Part shown: positions 26,529 through 36,128 of the stretch, one piece after another
Numbering within the stretch: position 1 is the first letter of the stretch
How the letters are laid out: every line of letters starts with the position of its first letter
NCBI GenBank assembly: GCA_020112395.1
Contig: JACCEK010000001.1
Coordinates: forward strand, 1 to 64,000
Direction: 5' to 3'
From: Aerococcaceae bacterium DSM 111021
Lineage (GTDB): Bacteria > Bacillota > Bacilli > Lactobacillales > Aerococcaceae
DNA: 64,000 nt
Translations under genes and position numbers: made by a program
The notes under the pieces: model-generated
Told to the model about the DNA's origin: nothing
Databases searched by the model: none
Seen by the model: only the letters and a program-made list of their open reading frames with translations

Positions 26529-27080
26529 ATGTTAACAATTATTATTATTATTGCTTTACTATTTGGTTTTTATACAGGATATCGTCGAGGCTTAGTATTA
26601 CAAGTAATCCGCTTAATCGGTTACATTATTACATTTGTTCTGGCGACAAGATATTTTCAGCCATTATCCGAAATAGTTGAAATGCTCATTCCATTTCCTT
26701 CTGTCCAACCAAATACAGAGTTAGCTTTCTATGATGAGGCTACGAGTTTCTTTATAGATGATGCGTTTTACCGAGTGATTACGTTTATTTTAATTGGTAT
26801 AATTGGTTGGGTTATTACTAACTTTTTATCGTTATTATTTACTCGAGTGATGTATTATGATGTTATGAATCATCTTAATGCAATTGGCGGTGGAATCACT
26901 AACGTATTCATTACTTTTGTCATTATCTTTTTCTTATTGTTTGTCCTTTCTTTAATACCTATTGAGTTTATCCAACAACAGTTTGTTGATAATCCCTTTG
27001 CCTATAGAATTGTTACAAGCACACCATTTTTCTCAGATTTTGCAGTTGAGACATGGTTCAATTTTAATCCGTTTAGTTAA
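26529..27080 (+). CDS. CvpA-family membrane protein
   Basis: 183 residues with four predicted membrane spans. The N-terminal span begins MLTIIIIIALLFGFYTGYRRG, and RRGLVLQVIRLIGYI is characteristic of the CvpA (colicin V production) family. The molecular role of the family is unclear; in other bacteria it affects envelope stress tolerance. It is the distal gene of a zapA-cvpA operon. Bacillus has polX between this gene and mutS2, whereas here a terminator and a mutS2 promoter region follow directly. Confidence 0.85.
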   Translation: MLTIIIIIALLFGFYTGYRRGLVLQVIRLIGYIITFVLATRYFQPLSEIVEMLIPFPSVQPNTELAFYDEATSFFIDDAFYRVITFILIGIIGWVITNFLSLLFTRVMYYDVMNHLNAIGGGITNVFITFVIIFFLLFVLSLIPIEFIQQQFVDNPFAYRIVTSTPFFSDFAVETWFNFNPFS

Positions 27081-27088
27081 TTTATGGC

Positions 27089-27123
27089 AGTGTTCCTATG
27101 AATGGCATAGGAACACTTTTTTT
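27089..27123 (+). terminator. terminator after cvpA
   Basis: AGTGTTCCTATG/CATAGGAACACT perfect stem, 5-base loop, then seven Ts. Confidence 0.93.
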
Positions 27124-27160
27124 GTTATAATAGTTTGTTGACAGCAAGAGTTAGGAAGGG

Positions 27161-29530
27161 ATGATGTTTTCCGTGAGTAATGAGAAGATTTTTGACACAC
27201 TTGAATTCGATAAAGTACGCCAACGTATCAAACAATATACTCAAACAGAGCTTGCTCAGAATATGATAGCTAATATGAAACCGTCTAATAATTATGAAGT
27301 TATTCAACAATGGCAAGATGAGACTGAACAGTCACATAATTTATTGTTGCAAGATCGACTGATTCCGGTACCGCGGTTAAAATCATTAGATCAGCCCCTT
27401 AAGAGATTACAATTAGGTGCGAGTCTAAACGGTAAAGAACTAGCAGAGGTTGGTAAGCTATTAACTTCTATCAAGCAAGTGATTCATTTTTTTGAGAATT
27501 TGGCTGAAGATGAAAAGTATTTTCCGGCTTTACAAAGCTGGGTGGACCGTTGTATTCACTTACCAGAAGTTGAGAAGCTAATCCACAATGCGATTGATGA
27601 AGACGGCAGTGTATTATCAACTGCGTCAAGTCAACTGGGTAGTATCAGACGAAATCAATCGAATACCGAACAACAAGTTCGTAATCAACTGAATCAAATA
27701 TTAAAAAGTAGAGCGTCTCAATTAACTGATACCCTCATAACAATCCGTAATGGACGTTATGTAGTGCCTGTTAAAGCTGAATACCGTAATCAGATGGGGG
27801 GAACAGTTCATGACCAAAGTAGCTCAGGTCAAACTCTATATATGGAACCCCAGAGTGTCGTTAATCTAAATAACCGCTTGGCTGAATTAAAAGTGGCTGA
27901 ACGAAAAGAAATTGATCGAATTCTTGATGAAATTTCACAAAATTTAATGCCATACGCGGAAGATATTAGTACGAATCAAGAGATGCTCGCACAGTTAGAT
28001 TTTATTCAATCTAGAGCAGGGTATGCTCGTGAGATAAAGGCAACGAAACCGATCTTGTCGAAGGATTTAATTGTTGCTCTTTGGCAAGCAAGACATCCAC
28101 TCATTGATTCTGTAGATATCGTGGCGAATGATATTTTACTTGGAGAAGAATATAAAGCACTTATTATAACTGGACCCAATACGGGTGGTAAGACAATTTT
28201 ACTTAAGACACTCGGTCTCCTACATTTAATGGGGCAATCGGGCTTACATATTCCGGCAGAAGAAGGAAGTCAGATTGGTGTATTTGATAATGTATTTGCT
28301 GATATTGGTGATGAACAATCGATTGAACAAAGTTTAAGTACTTTTTCAAGTCATATGACTAACAATGTTCGCATAATTAATGAGGCTACTTATGAATCAT
28401 TAGTACTATTTGATGAATTAGGTTCAGGAACGGATCCTCAAGAAGGTGCAGCATTGGCAGTGGCGATTTTAGAACATTTCCGAAAAATTGGAACAACTAT
28501 TATGGCAACAACTCACTATCCTGAATTGAAGCTTTATGCCAATGATGCTAAAGATACAATCAATGCTAGTATGGAGTTTAATTCAGAAACACTATCACCG
28601 ACATATCGTTTACTAATCGGTGTTCCAGGTCGATCGAATGCATTAGAGATATCTAAACGATTGGGTCTTCCAGACTCAATACTTCAAATTGCTCAAGAAG
28701 GCGTATCTAAAGATGATCAATCAATTAATGAAATGGTTGCGAATCTTGAACACGAACGTCGATCTGCAGAACAGGACCATCTGAAAGCAGAAAGGTTCTT
28801 AGATGATGCAGAACAATTGCATAAAGATTTACGTCAGGAATATAATCGCTGGTTAGAGCAAAAGAACAAATTAGTTGAAAAAGCAAAACAAGATGCTAAT
28901 GAGTTAGTTCGTGAAAAGCAAGACCAAGCCGAAAAAATATTACGTGAGATTCGTGAATTACAATTAGAACAAGGACAAAGTAACACAATTAAAGAACATG
29001 TTCTTATTGAAAAACGAACTTCATTTGATGACTTGAAGTTACCAGAGGAACTCAAGAAAAATAAAGTACTTAAGCGAGCTAAACAAAAGAAAACACTTAA
29101 ACCAGGTGATGATGTTGAAGTACTTTCATATGGACAAAGAGGAACTATTGTCGAGCAATCTGGTAAAGAAGAGTATGTTGTTCAAATGGGAATTTTAAAA
29201 ATGAAAATCGCAGAAAAAGATTTAGAACCGCTTAAAAAGATTGAAAAACCAACCAATATTAACGTACAGCGTAATGTTAAGTCTAAAGTCCAAACATCAC
29301 TCGACTTACGTGGTGAACGATATGATGCAGGCTTATCTAGATTAGCGCAATATTTAGATTCAGCAATACTATCCAATCATCCCATGGTAACAATTATTCA
29401 TGGTAAAGGAACTGGAGCGTTAAGAAGTGGTGTTCAAACTGCACTACGAGAACATTCTCAAGTAGACCGATTTGAATACTCACCGCCAAACGCAGGTGGA
29501 GATGGTTCAACGATTGTCTATTTTAAATAG
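27161..29530 (+). CDS. mutS2: MutS2 nuclease/ATPase
   Basis: 789 residues, normal for the family. MutS2 acts on branched DNA and on stalled, collided ribosomes in Bacillus-type cells rather than in classical mismatch repair. The MutS core and clamp helices occupy about 1-310. The ATPase has Walker A GPNTGGKT (about 340) and Walker B VLFDELGSGTDP. A long coiled coil follows (about 510-620), then a KOW-like segment and the C-terminal Smr domain (LDLRGERYDAG, HGKGTGALRSGV). The start is uncertain: ATG at 27161 or 27164 lies close behind AGGAAGGG, and GTG at 27173 would give the more typical N-terminus. Confidence 0.95.
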   Translation: MMFSVSNEKIFDTLEFDKVRQRIKQYTQTELAQNMIANMKPSNNYEVIQQWQDETEQSHNLLLQDRLIPVPRLKSLDQPLKRLQLGASLNGKELAEVGKLLTSIKQVIHFFENLAEDEKYFPALQSWVDRCIHLPEVEKLIHNAIDEDGSVLSTASSQLGSIRRNQSNTEQQVRNQLNQILKSRASQLTDTLITIRNGRYVVPVKAEYRNQMGGTVHDQSSSGQTLYMEPQSVVNLNNRLAELKVAERKEIDRILDEISQNLMPYAEDISTNQEMLAQLDFIQSRAGYAREIKATKPILSKDLIVALWQARHPLIDSVDIVANDILLGEEYKALIITGPNTGGKTILLKTLGLLHLMGQSGLHIPAEEGSQIGVFDNVFADIGDEQSIEQSLSTFSSHMTNNVRIINEATYESLVLFDELGSGTDPQEGAALAVAILEHFRKIGTTIMATTHYPELKLYANDAKDTINASMEFNSETLSPTYRLLIGVPGRSNALEISKRLGLPDSILQIAQEGVSKDDQSINEMVANLEHERRSAEQDHLKAERFLDDAEQLHKDLRQEYNRWLEQKNKLVEKAKQDANELVREKQDQAEKILREIRELQLEQGQSNTIKEHVLIEKRTSFDDLKLPEELKKNKVLKRAKQKKTLKPGDDVEVLSYGQRGTIVEQSGKEEYVVQMGILKMKIAEKDLEPLKKIEKPTNINVQRNVKSKVQTSLDLRGERYDAGLSRLAQYLDSAILSNHPMVTIIHGKGTGALRSGVQTALREHSQVDRFEYSPPNAGGDGSTIVYFK

Positions 29531-29561
29531 GAATTCTTTTGACATTCATTACAATAAGCAC

Positions 29562-29590
29562 TTGAGCAATTAAATAGTGTTCGTTATAAT
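29562..29590 (+). promoter_or_regulatory. promoter of trxA
   Basis: TTGAGC and TATAAT are separated by 17 bases, about 40 bases upstream of the trxA start. Confidence 0.7.
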
Positions 29591-29631
29591 GAGATGATAT
29601 AATGGTTTTATGAAAAAGGAGGTATGTAAAA

Positions 29632-29940
29632 ATGGCACAAGCAATATCAGATGATCAATTTACAACAAAAACAAGTGAAGGGGTTACATTAACGGACTTT
29701 TGGGCACCTTGGTGTGGACCATGTCGTATGCAATCACCTATCGTGGATGAATTAGCTGAAGAAATGGATGACGTTGAATTCTATAAAATGAATGTTGATG
29801 ATGAACCAAAAACAGCTCAATCATTTGGAATCATGTCTATTCCAACTCTTTTAATTAAAAAAGATGGCGAAGTAGTTGAAAAATTAGTCGGATACCACGA
29901 TAAAGCACGTTTAACTGAAATTTTAAATCAATACAAATAA
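29632..29940 (+). CDS. trxA: thioredoxin
   Basis: 102 residues. It reduces protein disulfides in the cytosol using electrons from thioredoxin reductase. The active site is WCGPC with Cys28 and Cys31. The cis-Pro loop SIPTLL and the conserved FWAPW and GYHDK regions are present. It has its own promoter and terminator and lies near mutS2 as in Bacillus, without the intervening etf genes. The ATG follows AAAGGAGG. Confidence 0.97.
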   Translation: MAQAISDDQFTTKTSEGVTLTDFWAPWCGPCRMQSPIVDELAEEMDDVEFYKMNVDDEPKTAQSFGIMSIPTLLIKKDGEVVEKLVGYHDKARLTEILNQYK

Positions 29941-29960
29941 GATCTAAGTTATACAATTTG

Positions 29961-29996
29961 AAGCACTCATCATTTAATCGAGATGAGTGCTTTTTT
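29961..29996 (+). terminator. terminator after trxA
   Basis: AGCACTCATC/GATGAGTGCT stem followed by six Ts. Confidence 0.93.
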
Positions 29997-30196
29997 GATT
30001 GAAGTAATAAATAGAATGACTATACTCATATTATATTTTGGGTCAATATTATCCGGATTCATAATGAATTAAAAATGAAGTTGTATAATAAAAAAGTCTG
30101 AATTTACTTTGATAGAATCTGTTGAATGGTATCACAATTCCCCCTAGTTATATAAAGAAAACTAGACTATAATTGAATTGAGAGGTGTGTGCAAGA

Positions 30197-31063
30197 ATGT
30201 CTAAAAGAGTTTTAGTTGTAAATGATATTCCGGGTGCAGGAAAAGTAGCTGCGAATATTAATATACCAATATTATCTGCAGGTGGAATGGAAGTATCAGT
30301 TCTACCTACAATGTTCGTATCAACCCAGACAGGGGAAAGTTATTCTAACATCATCCGGCATGAAATGAATGAAGATTTTAGACGTACTTTAGATGTATGG
30401 AAAAATAATGATATACATTTCGATGTTATTTTGACAGGCTACTTTTCAACGATTGAACAACTTGAACTATTTACTGAATATTATCTTCAGGAAAAAGTAC
30501 GTAATCCAGAAATGAAGTTGTTAATGGATCCTATTATGGCAGATAACGGGAAATATTATCCGGGATTTGATCATCGAATCGCAGAAAAGTTTTCTGCATT
30601 AATGAAACAAGCAGATATTGTTTTCCCAAATATTACAGAAGCTTGTTTTATCACAAATACACCTTATTCTGAATTGATGACAGTTGAAGAATTGAATCAA
30701 GTAAGCCTTAAATTAATCGAGTCTGGTGTTCAATATGTTGTAATAACTGGTGTTAGGGTGCCTGAAAGCAACCCAAATCAAATTGGATTTTATGTAAGAG
30801 GGCAAAATGATTATAATAGGTTAATCATGCATAAATATTATCCAGAGCATTTTTTTGGTACAGGAGATATTGTTGTGAGTTCCGCGACAGTTTGGTTTAG
30901 CAGAGGTTACTCAATAGAAGATACTTTATTAAAGACTGGGAAGATTATCGAGCAATCATTAGATAATACATTGGCTTTAAATAGAGATATAAAATGGGGA
31001 ATTTACTTCGAACCGATACTAAATCAATTTTTCCCGATAAATGACAAAGAGAGGAGTTTTTAA
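30197..31063 (+). CDS. pyridoxal/pyridoxamine kinase-like protein
   Basis: 288 residues from the ATG behind GAGAGGTG; an in-frame GTG at 30185 overlaps that site. It belongs to the ribokinase-like PdxK/PdxY fold. Visible marks are VNDIPGAGKVAANINIPIL at the N-terminus, the middle motif LLMDPIMADNGKYYPGF, FPNITEACFITN, and the catalytic FGTGDIVVSS region, where the usual GTGD anion hole with its catalytic Asp is intact. It would phosphorylate a B6 vitamer to feed PLP synthesis. Its stop is directly followed by the ATG of the next gene, so the two are tightly coupled. The substrate is not proven. Confidence 0.82.
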   Translation: MSKRVLVVNDIPGAGKVAANINIPILSAGGMEVSVLPTMFVSTQTGESYSNIIRHEMNEDFRRTLDVWKNNDIHFDVILTGYFSTIEQLELFTEYYLQEKVRNPEMKLLMDPIMADNGKYYPGFDHRIAEKFSALMKQADIVFPNITEACFITNTPYSELMTVEELNQVSLKLIESGVQYVVITGVRVPESNPNQIGFYVRGQNDYNRLIMHKYYPEHFFGTGDIVVSSATVWFSRGYSIEDTLLKTGKIIEQSLDNTLALNRDIKWGIYFEPILNQFFPINDKERSF

Positions 31064-32746
31064 ATGAAAGATGTAACTAGTACATCTGCAAGCAAAAGTT
31101 GGAAAGATTTTTTTCAGAAAAATATGACGAAAAATAAATTAACAGGAGGTAAAGTACGCTATCTCTACATTTTATTAGTAGTTCTTGTATGTTTATATTA
31201 TTATATTATGCTTCCACCTATACATTATGCTTCGTTAGATTTTTGGATTTTCTTGTTTATTATTGTAGCAGGAATCATCATTATTGAACTTTTAGCTGAT
31301 AGCGTAAAAACTATTTCAAAACTAAAGAGCGGAGAACCGAATTTTAGCTGGCCTAAATTTTCACTTAAGTATAAATTATTGGTCTATCCTTGGCCTGTAT
31401 TAGTTGTTGTTGGTGCTATAGCTTACTTAGTGTTATCACCTGTGTTTTTCTCAGAGAGTTATTCTAATATGATAACTGTAGATCAAGCAGTATTTGAAGA
31501 GGATTTTCCAGAAACAAATATTAATCAAATACCTCTAGTTGACCGGGATACAGCCGAAAGACTTGGTAATCGGCAATTAGGTAATATCACAGAGTTAGTA
31601 TCACAGTTTGAGGTGGCGAATGATTATACTCAAATTACAATTGATTCAGCACCATACCGTGTGTCACCACTAGAGTATGCAGGCTTCTTCCGTTGGTTGA
31701 ATAATTTCCAGACGGGAATACCACATTATATTCAAGTAGATAATGTGACTGGAGAGGTGCAATTACAAACGCCAGCACAACCAATTCGATATAGTCATTC
31801 TGAGATTCTGAACCGTGATGTTATGCGTAAATTACGTTTTTCAAATCCATTTTCATTATTCGAAAGTCCAACCTTTGAAATAGATGATGAAGGTAATCCT
31901 TACTACGTAGCATCAACGTATACACGTAATTTCTTCATCAGAGAACCAGAAGTTAATGGTGTAATTGTACTGAATGCTATGACAGGTGAAACTGAAACAT
32001 ATTCATTAGATAATATACCTAGTTGGGTAGATAGAGTATATGGTGCGGATTTAATTATGCATCAATTAACTATGCAAGGGCACTATCGTAATGGGTATTT
32101 TAATTCACTCTTTGCCCAAGAAGGTGTAACTGAACCAACAGCTGGTTATAATTATTTACCTATTGGTGATGATTTGTATCTTTATACTGGTATCACATCT
32201 GTGGTAGCGGATGAGTCGAATATTGGGTTTGTTTTGGTGAACCTGAGAACGAAAGATGCTCAAATGTTCCCATTAAGTGCAGCAGAAGAATTTTCAGCAA
32301 TGCGTTCAGCTGAAGGTAGTGTACAAGAAACGAGTTATACTGCAACGTTCCCACTACTTATAAATATCAATGGTAAACCAATGTATATTTTAACGCTTAA
32401 AGATAATTCAGGGCTAATCAAAGAATATGCTTTAGTTGATGTTCGAAATTATCAAGATGTATATGTAGAATCAAGTGTAGCTCAATTAATGCAGTCTTAT
32501 GCAGTAGATAATCCTTTAGATATTGAGGAAATTGAAACAGAGGACGATTTAGAGCAATTTACCGGAGAAGTAGACGAAGTACAAGCAGTGGTTGTAGAAG
32601 GTAACACTGTGTATTACTTTGCATTTGATGGTACAGTTTACAAAGCTGATATCTCATTAAATGACCACTTACCGTTCTTAGAAGCAGGAACTGAAGTTGA
32701 TTTCACAGCAACAGAAGCTGGTGTTGTAAGAGAAATTGAATGGTAA
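31064..32746 (+). CDS. membrane protein of unknown function with large extracellular domain
   Basis: 560 residues. The first 35 are cytosolic, then come three hydrophobic segments (about 33-53, 58-78 and 105-125). The remaining roughly 430 residues are hydrophilic and presumably outside. The exterior part starts ITVDQAVFEEDFPETNI and shows alternating strand-like stretches (YIQVDNVTGEVQLQTP, VIVLNAMTGETETYSL), which recall PepSY- or beta-propeller-like repeats, but I cannot place it in a family. The last 90 residues have an acidic linker (DIEEIETEDDLEQF) and a small OB-like end. The start codon abuts the kinase-like gene's stop with no spacing, suggesting functional linkage. A terminator follows. 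Confidence 0.75.
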   Translation: MKDVTSTSASKSWKDFFQKNMTKNKLTGGKVRYLYILLVVLVCLYYYIMLPPIHYASLDFWIFLFIIVAGIIIIELLADSVKTISKLKSGEPNFSWPKFSLKYKLLVYPWPVLVVVGAIAYLVLSPVFFSESYSNMITVDQAVFEEDFPETNINQIPLVDRDTAERLGNRQLGNITELVSQFEVANDYTQITIDSAPYRVSPLEYAGFFRWLNNFQTGIPHYIQVDNVTGEVQLQTPAQPIRYSHSEILNRDVMRKLRFSNPFSLFESPTFEIDDEGNPYYVASTYTRNFFIREPEVNGVIVLNAMTGETETYSLDNIPSWVDRVYGADLIMHQLTMQGHYRNGYFNSLFAQEGVTEPTAGYNYLPIGDDLYLYTGITSVVADESNIGFVLVNLRTKDAQMFPLSAAEEFSAMRSAEGSVQETSYTATFPLLININGKPMYILTLKDNSGLIKEYALVDVRNYQDVYVESSVAQLMQSYAVDNPLDIEEIETEDDLEQFTGEVDEVQAVVVEGNTVYYFAFDGTVYKADISLNDHLPFLEAGTEVDFTATEAGVVREIEW

Positions 32747-32761
32747 ACTAAAAAATTAAAC

Positions 32762-32803
32762 AAAGATCACACATTGAATTGAAAAATCAATGTGTGATCT
32801 TTT
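32762..32803 (+). terminator. terminator after the membrane protein gene
   Basis: AAGATCACACATTGA/TCAATGTGTGATCTT stem with nine-base loop and a short T-run. Confidence 0.88.
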
Positions 32804-32906
32804 GCGTCATAGTAAATATATGTTTATGAACTAAAGTTTATATGGTTTGGATTATGATTGTAAGTGCTTTATACTTAAAATATGAAATGTATTAAAGGAG
32901 GCAATT

Positions 32907-33815
32907 ATGTTATCAGTAACAAACTTAATTAAAAGTTTTGGAGATTTACGAGCAGTAGATGGTGTCTCATTTGATATTGAGGATGGATCTATCTTAGGTA
33001 TGATTGGCCAAAACGGTTCCGGGAAGACAACAATATTTCGGATGATACTTGATTTTTTAACCCCAGAAGAAGGTGGGACAGTATTTTGGAATGGTGAGAA
33101 AATTGGCAGCAATATTTATGATATTGTAGGATATCTACCTGAAGAACGTGGATTGTATGAATCTATGACAATCGAACAACAAATCACTTACTTTGCTCAA
33201 CTTCGAGGAATGCAGAAGAATGATATTGACATGAAAATTGATGAGTGGATGAAAAAGTTCGATGTTAAAGGGGTGCGTACCGATAAGATAAAAACATTAT
33301 CAAAAGGAAATCAACAGAAGGTACAACTTATCGCAACACTTATTCATGAGCCTAAACTCGTTATTTTGGATGAACCCTTTAGTGGATTAGATCCAGTAAA
33401 CGCAGAATTATTAGAAAAAGGTATTATCGACTTGAAAGAAAAAGGAAGTGCTATTATTTTTTCGAGTCATAATATGAGTAATGTTGAAGAAATTTGTGAC
33501 AAGTTAGTAATGATTCATCATGGCAAACAATTATTATATGGCGAGATCAATGAAGTAAGAGAAAGCTTTGGACGTACATTTATTTATATAGAGACTTCCG
33601 ACTGGACTCAAGAGAGTTTATCTAATCTCGAAGGTGTTGAAAGTGTCATTGAAACGAGAAAGGATAATTTCACTTTAAAACTTGAAGATACATCATATGG
33701 TAAAACTTTATTTAAGACTATTTCAAAAGGTGATTATTTACCGAAATTCAGTCAGCAACCACCCACTTTAGAACAAATATTCAAGATGAAAGCAGGTGAA
33801 TCAATTCATGAATAG
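32907..33815 (+). CDS. ABC transporter ATP-binding protein (NatA-like)
   Basis: 302 residues. The nucleotide-binding domain of a two-gene exporter carries Walker A GQNGSGKTT (near residue 35), signature LSKGNQQKVQL and Walker B LVILDEPFSGLDP. The C-terminal 80 residues match the DUF4162-type accessory domain of NatA/YhaQ-like ATPases. It pairs with the permease whose start overlaps its last eight bases. NatAB of Bacillus exports sodium and YhaQP relatives are similar; the substrate here is not known. The ATG follows AAAGGAGG. Confidence 0.93.
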   Translation: MLSVTNLIKSFGDLRAVDGVSFDIEDGSILGMIGQNGSGKTTIFRMILDFLTPEEGGTVFWNGEKIGSNIYDIVGYLPEERGLYESMTIEQQITYFAQLRGMQKNDIDMKIDEWMKKFDVKGVRTDKIKTLSKGNQQKVQLIATLIHEPKLVILDEPFSGLDPVNAELLEKGIIDLKEKGSAIIFSSHNMSNVEEICDKLVMIHHGKQLLYGEINEVRESFGRTFIYIETSDWTQESLSNLEGVESVIETRKDNFTLKLEDTSYGKTLFKTISKGDYLPKFSQQPPTLEQIFKMKAGESIHE

Positions 33816-35085
33816 ACTGAGTATTATTATCAAAGAAGTTTATCGAAAGAATGTATTGTCTTGGTCATTTTTCTGGATGATTGTCTCACCCATTGTCATG
33901 ATAGGTGTAGTCTTGTTAATTGGATATTTTATTGGTTCAAGCCAAGCAGATTCAACAGTTGGCAACATAGCTGTGATCGGTGCAGAACCAGAAGTTCAAG
34001 AAATTATTGAACAAGCGAATGAAGGTAATAATATTGCTTATAATTATGGCCTTGAAGGAGCAGAAGCTGCCCTACAAAATGATGCGATTGAAGGTTATTT
34101 TTACTTTGAGGGAGAAGAGGATACTCCTACTTATTATCGAAAAACAACAAGTAAAGATATATCATTAGCCCCTTTTGAGGAAGCATTAACCCAACATGAA
34201 TTTATTAATTCGGCTGAAGAGTTAGGACTTACAAGTGAACAACTGAATGAAATTCAATCGATTAATATTTCAATTGATAGCGTAAATATTAGTTTAAGCG
34301 ATGATGGAGAGGTTGTTGAACAATCCACACAAGATCCTGTTAGAATAGCTAGAATTGCGATTGCTTATGCCGTATCGATTATTGTATTCATTTTTATAAT
34401 GAATTACGTTAGTATTATTTCTCAAGAAATTGCAGTAGAGAAGGGTTCAAGAATAATGGAAATTATTCTCTCAAGTGTATCACCTACGGCACATTTTTTA
34501 GGCAAATTAATAGGGATATTACTGGTAATTCTAACTCAAATTGTTATTTACTTAGTTCTTTATTTCTTAATATCATTCATTATTCAGCAATTTAATCTCC
34601 TAGCGAATTTTGAAGGTTTAAATATTGGTGAGCTCTTGCAAGGAAGCGGGAATGTAGTCATATTAGGAATTATCTATGCAATTAGCGGTATATTAATTTA
34701 TACTGTTTTAGCTGGATTCCTTGGCTCGTTAGTATCTAAGACTGAAGACGTCAATAAAATGATTACACCGATTATATTCTTAGCATTAGGAGGGTTTTAT
34801 ATAGGAATGTTTGCTTTGAATTCCACTAATAACCCATTAGTTAGAATATCATCACAAATTCCATTATTTACCCCTTTTATTATGCCTTTTAGAGTTGCTG
34901 CTGAAACAGTTAGTTCGGTCGAAATTACGATATCGTTAATCGTATCGGCACTTTTCATGATTTTCGTTATCTGGTTTTCACTATTATTTTATAAGAGTAA
35001 TGTGCTCATCTATAGTGATAAAGGTATGATTAATGCATTCAAGCGTTCATTTGCCTTGTGGAAAAGCGAAAGAGCAAGTAAGTAA
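33808..35085 (+). CDS. ABC-2 type exporter permease (NatB-like)
   Basis: 425 residues from the ATG that overlaps the stop of the ATPase gene (ATGAATAG); an upstream in-frame GTG at 33796 is part of the ribosome site. An N-terminal span is followed by an extracellular domain of about 140 residues, then a cluster of five to six spans in the C-terminal half (VSIIVFIFIMNYVSII, EKGSRIMEIILSSVSP, which is the ABC-2 coupling region). It forms the membrane part of the exporter with the preceding ATPase. The substrate is unknown. Confidence 0.9.
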   Translation: MNRLSIIIKEVYRKNVLSWSFFWMIVSPIVMIGVVLLIGYFIGSSQADSTVGNIAVIGAEPEVQEIIEQANEGNNIAYNYGLEGAEAALQNDAIEGYFYFEGEEDTPTYYRKTTSKDISLAPFEEALTQHEFINSAEELGLTSEQLNEIQSINISIDSVNISLSDDGEVVEQSTQDPVRIARIAIAYAVSIIVFIFIMNYVSIISQEIAVEKGSRIMEIILSSVSPTAHFLGKLIGILLVILTQIVIYLVLYFLISFIIQQFNLLANFEGLNIGELLQGSGNVVILGIIYAISGILIYTVLAGFLGSLVSKTEDVNKMITPIIFLALGGFYIGMFALNSTNNPLVRISSQIPLFTPFIMPFRVAAETVSSVEITISLIVSALFMIFVIWFSLLFYKSNVLIYSDKGMINAFKRSFALWKSERASK

Positions 35086-35097
35086 TGCGAATATTAA

Positions 35098-35126
35098 ACA
35101 ATCCAATTCATTTGGATTGTTTTTTT
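35098..35126 (+). terminator. terminator of the ABC exporter operon
   Basis: AACAATCCAA/TTGGATTGTT stem, four-base loop, seven Ts. Confidence 0.93.
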
Positions 35127-35279
35127 AGTTTTATAGGAACATTTTTTAGCATTATTATATAATCAGCGTTATACTATAGTTTAATAATTATTTGTTTACT
35201 TTTGGATGGATTAAACTCTATTCACAAAATATCTATTGAGTTATAATGAAGAATGAACTATTAGAAAAGAGATGAATGT

Positions 35280-36128
35280 ATGAAAGAATTACCCATAGGA
35301 TTTATTGATTCAGGATTTGGCGGTTTAACTGTAGTTAAGCAAAGTTTAAAGCAATTACCAAATGAATCGATTATCTATCTTGGCGACAGTGCAAGAGCAC
35401 CTTATGGGCCGAGGTCATTACAAGAAGTAAAACGATATATATGGCAGATGACAAATTTCTTGCGTGAAAAAGGAATTAAAATGTTAGTCATTGCATGTAA
35501 CACAGGAACGGCAGCTGCCTTAGAAGAGATCAGAGCGACTTTAGCAATACCTGTCGTCGGTGTTATTCATTCGGGGTGTCGAACAGCGATAAAATCGACA
35601 ACGGGTGGTAAAGTAGGAGTTATCGGAACACAAGGTACGATTAATAGTAATATGTATGAGGAAGTCATGCTTGAAAAAGCCGATACATTAAATATTACAA
35701 GTATCGCGTGCCCAGAATTTGTAGAAATTGTAGAGTCCCAAAACATTAATTCAGTGGAAACTTTAAATACAATTAATGAACGCTTAAAACCTTTGAAAGA
35801 AGCTGGCGTTGATAGCTTAGTTTTAGGCTGTACACATTATCCATTACTTATTGATAAGATACAGCAAGCGATGGGACCAGATGTCTCATTAATTGATTCA
35901 GGTGTAGAAACAATTAATGAAGTGAGTACTTTATTAGATTACTTTAATTTGAGTCGAACTGCAGAAGAAGCAACAATCACACCAGCAACTCAAGTAATAT
36001 ATACAACAGGTAATGCATTAGAATTTGAGAGTTTCGCACGTTTATGGTTGGATCAGCCTGAACTCGAGGTTGATGAATGTGATATAAAAGGGGAGATTAT
36101 CGTTGATCATAATGATAGCGAGTCATAA
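35280..36128 (+). CDS. murI: glutamate racemase
   Basis: 282 residues. It converts L-glutamate to the D-glutamate needed for peptidoglycan stem peptides. The two catalytic cysteines are Cys73 (IACNTGTAA) and Cys185 (LVLGCTHYPLL), with Asp10 in FIDSGFGGL. The first gene of a three-gene overlapping operon with rdgB and a phosphodiesterase; murI-rdgB-yfcE-like clusters are common in Firmicutes. The final 26 bases overlap rdgB. The ATG follows AAAGAGATG, a modest ribosome site. Confidence 0.97.
   Translation: MKELPIGFIDSGFGGLTVVKQSLKQLPNESIIYLGDSARAPYGPRSLQEVKRYIWQMTNFLREKGIKMLVIACNTGTAAALEEIRATLAIPVVGVIHSGCRTAIKSTTGGKVGVIGTQGTINSNMYEEVMLEKADTLNITSIACPEFVEIVESQNINSVETLNTINERLKPLKEAGVDSLVLGCTHYPLLIDKIQQAMGPDVSLIDSGVETINEVSTLLDYFNLSRTAEEATITPATQVIYTTGNALEFESFARLWLDQPELEVDECDIKGEIIVDHNDSES

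Noticed and set aside
26529-27160. A missing or hidden polX between cvpA and mutS2
   Set aside because: The interval holds only a terminator and promoter sequence. polX is simply not at this locus.
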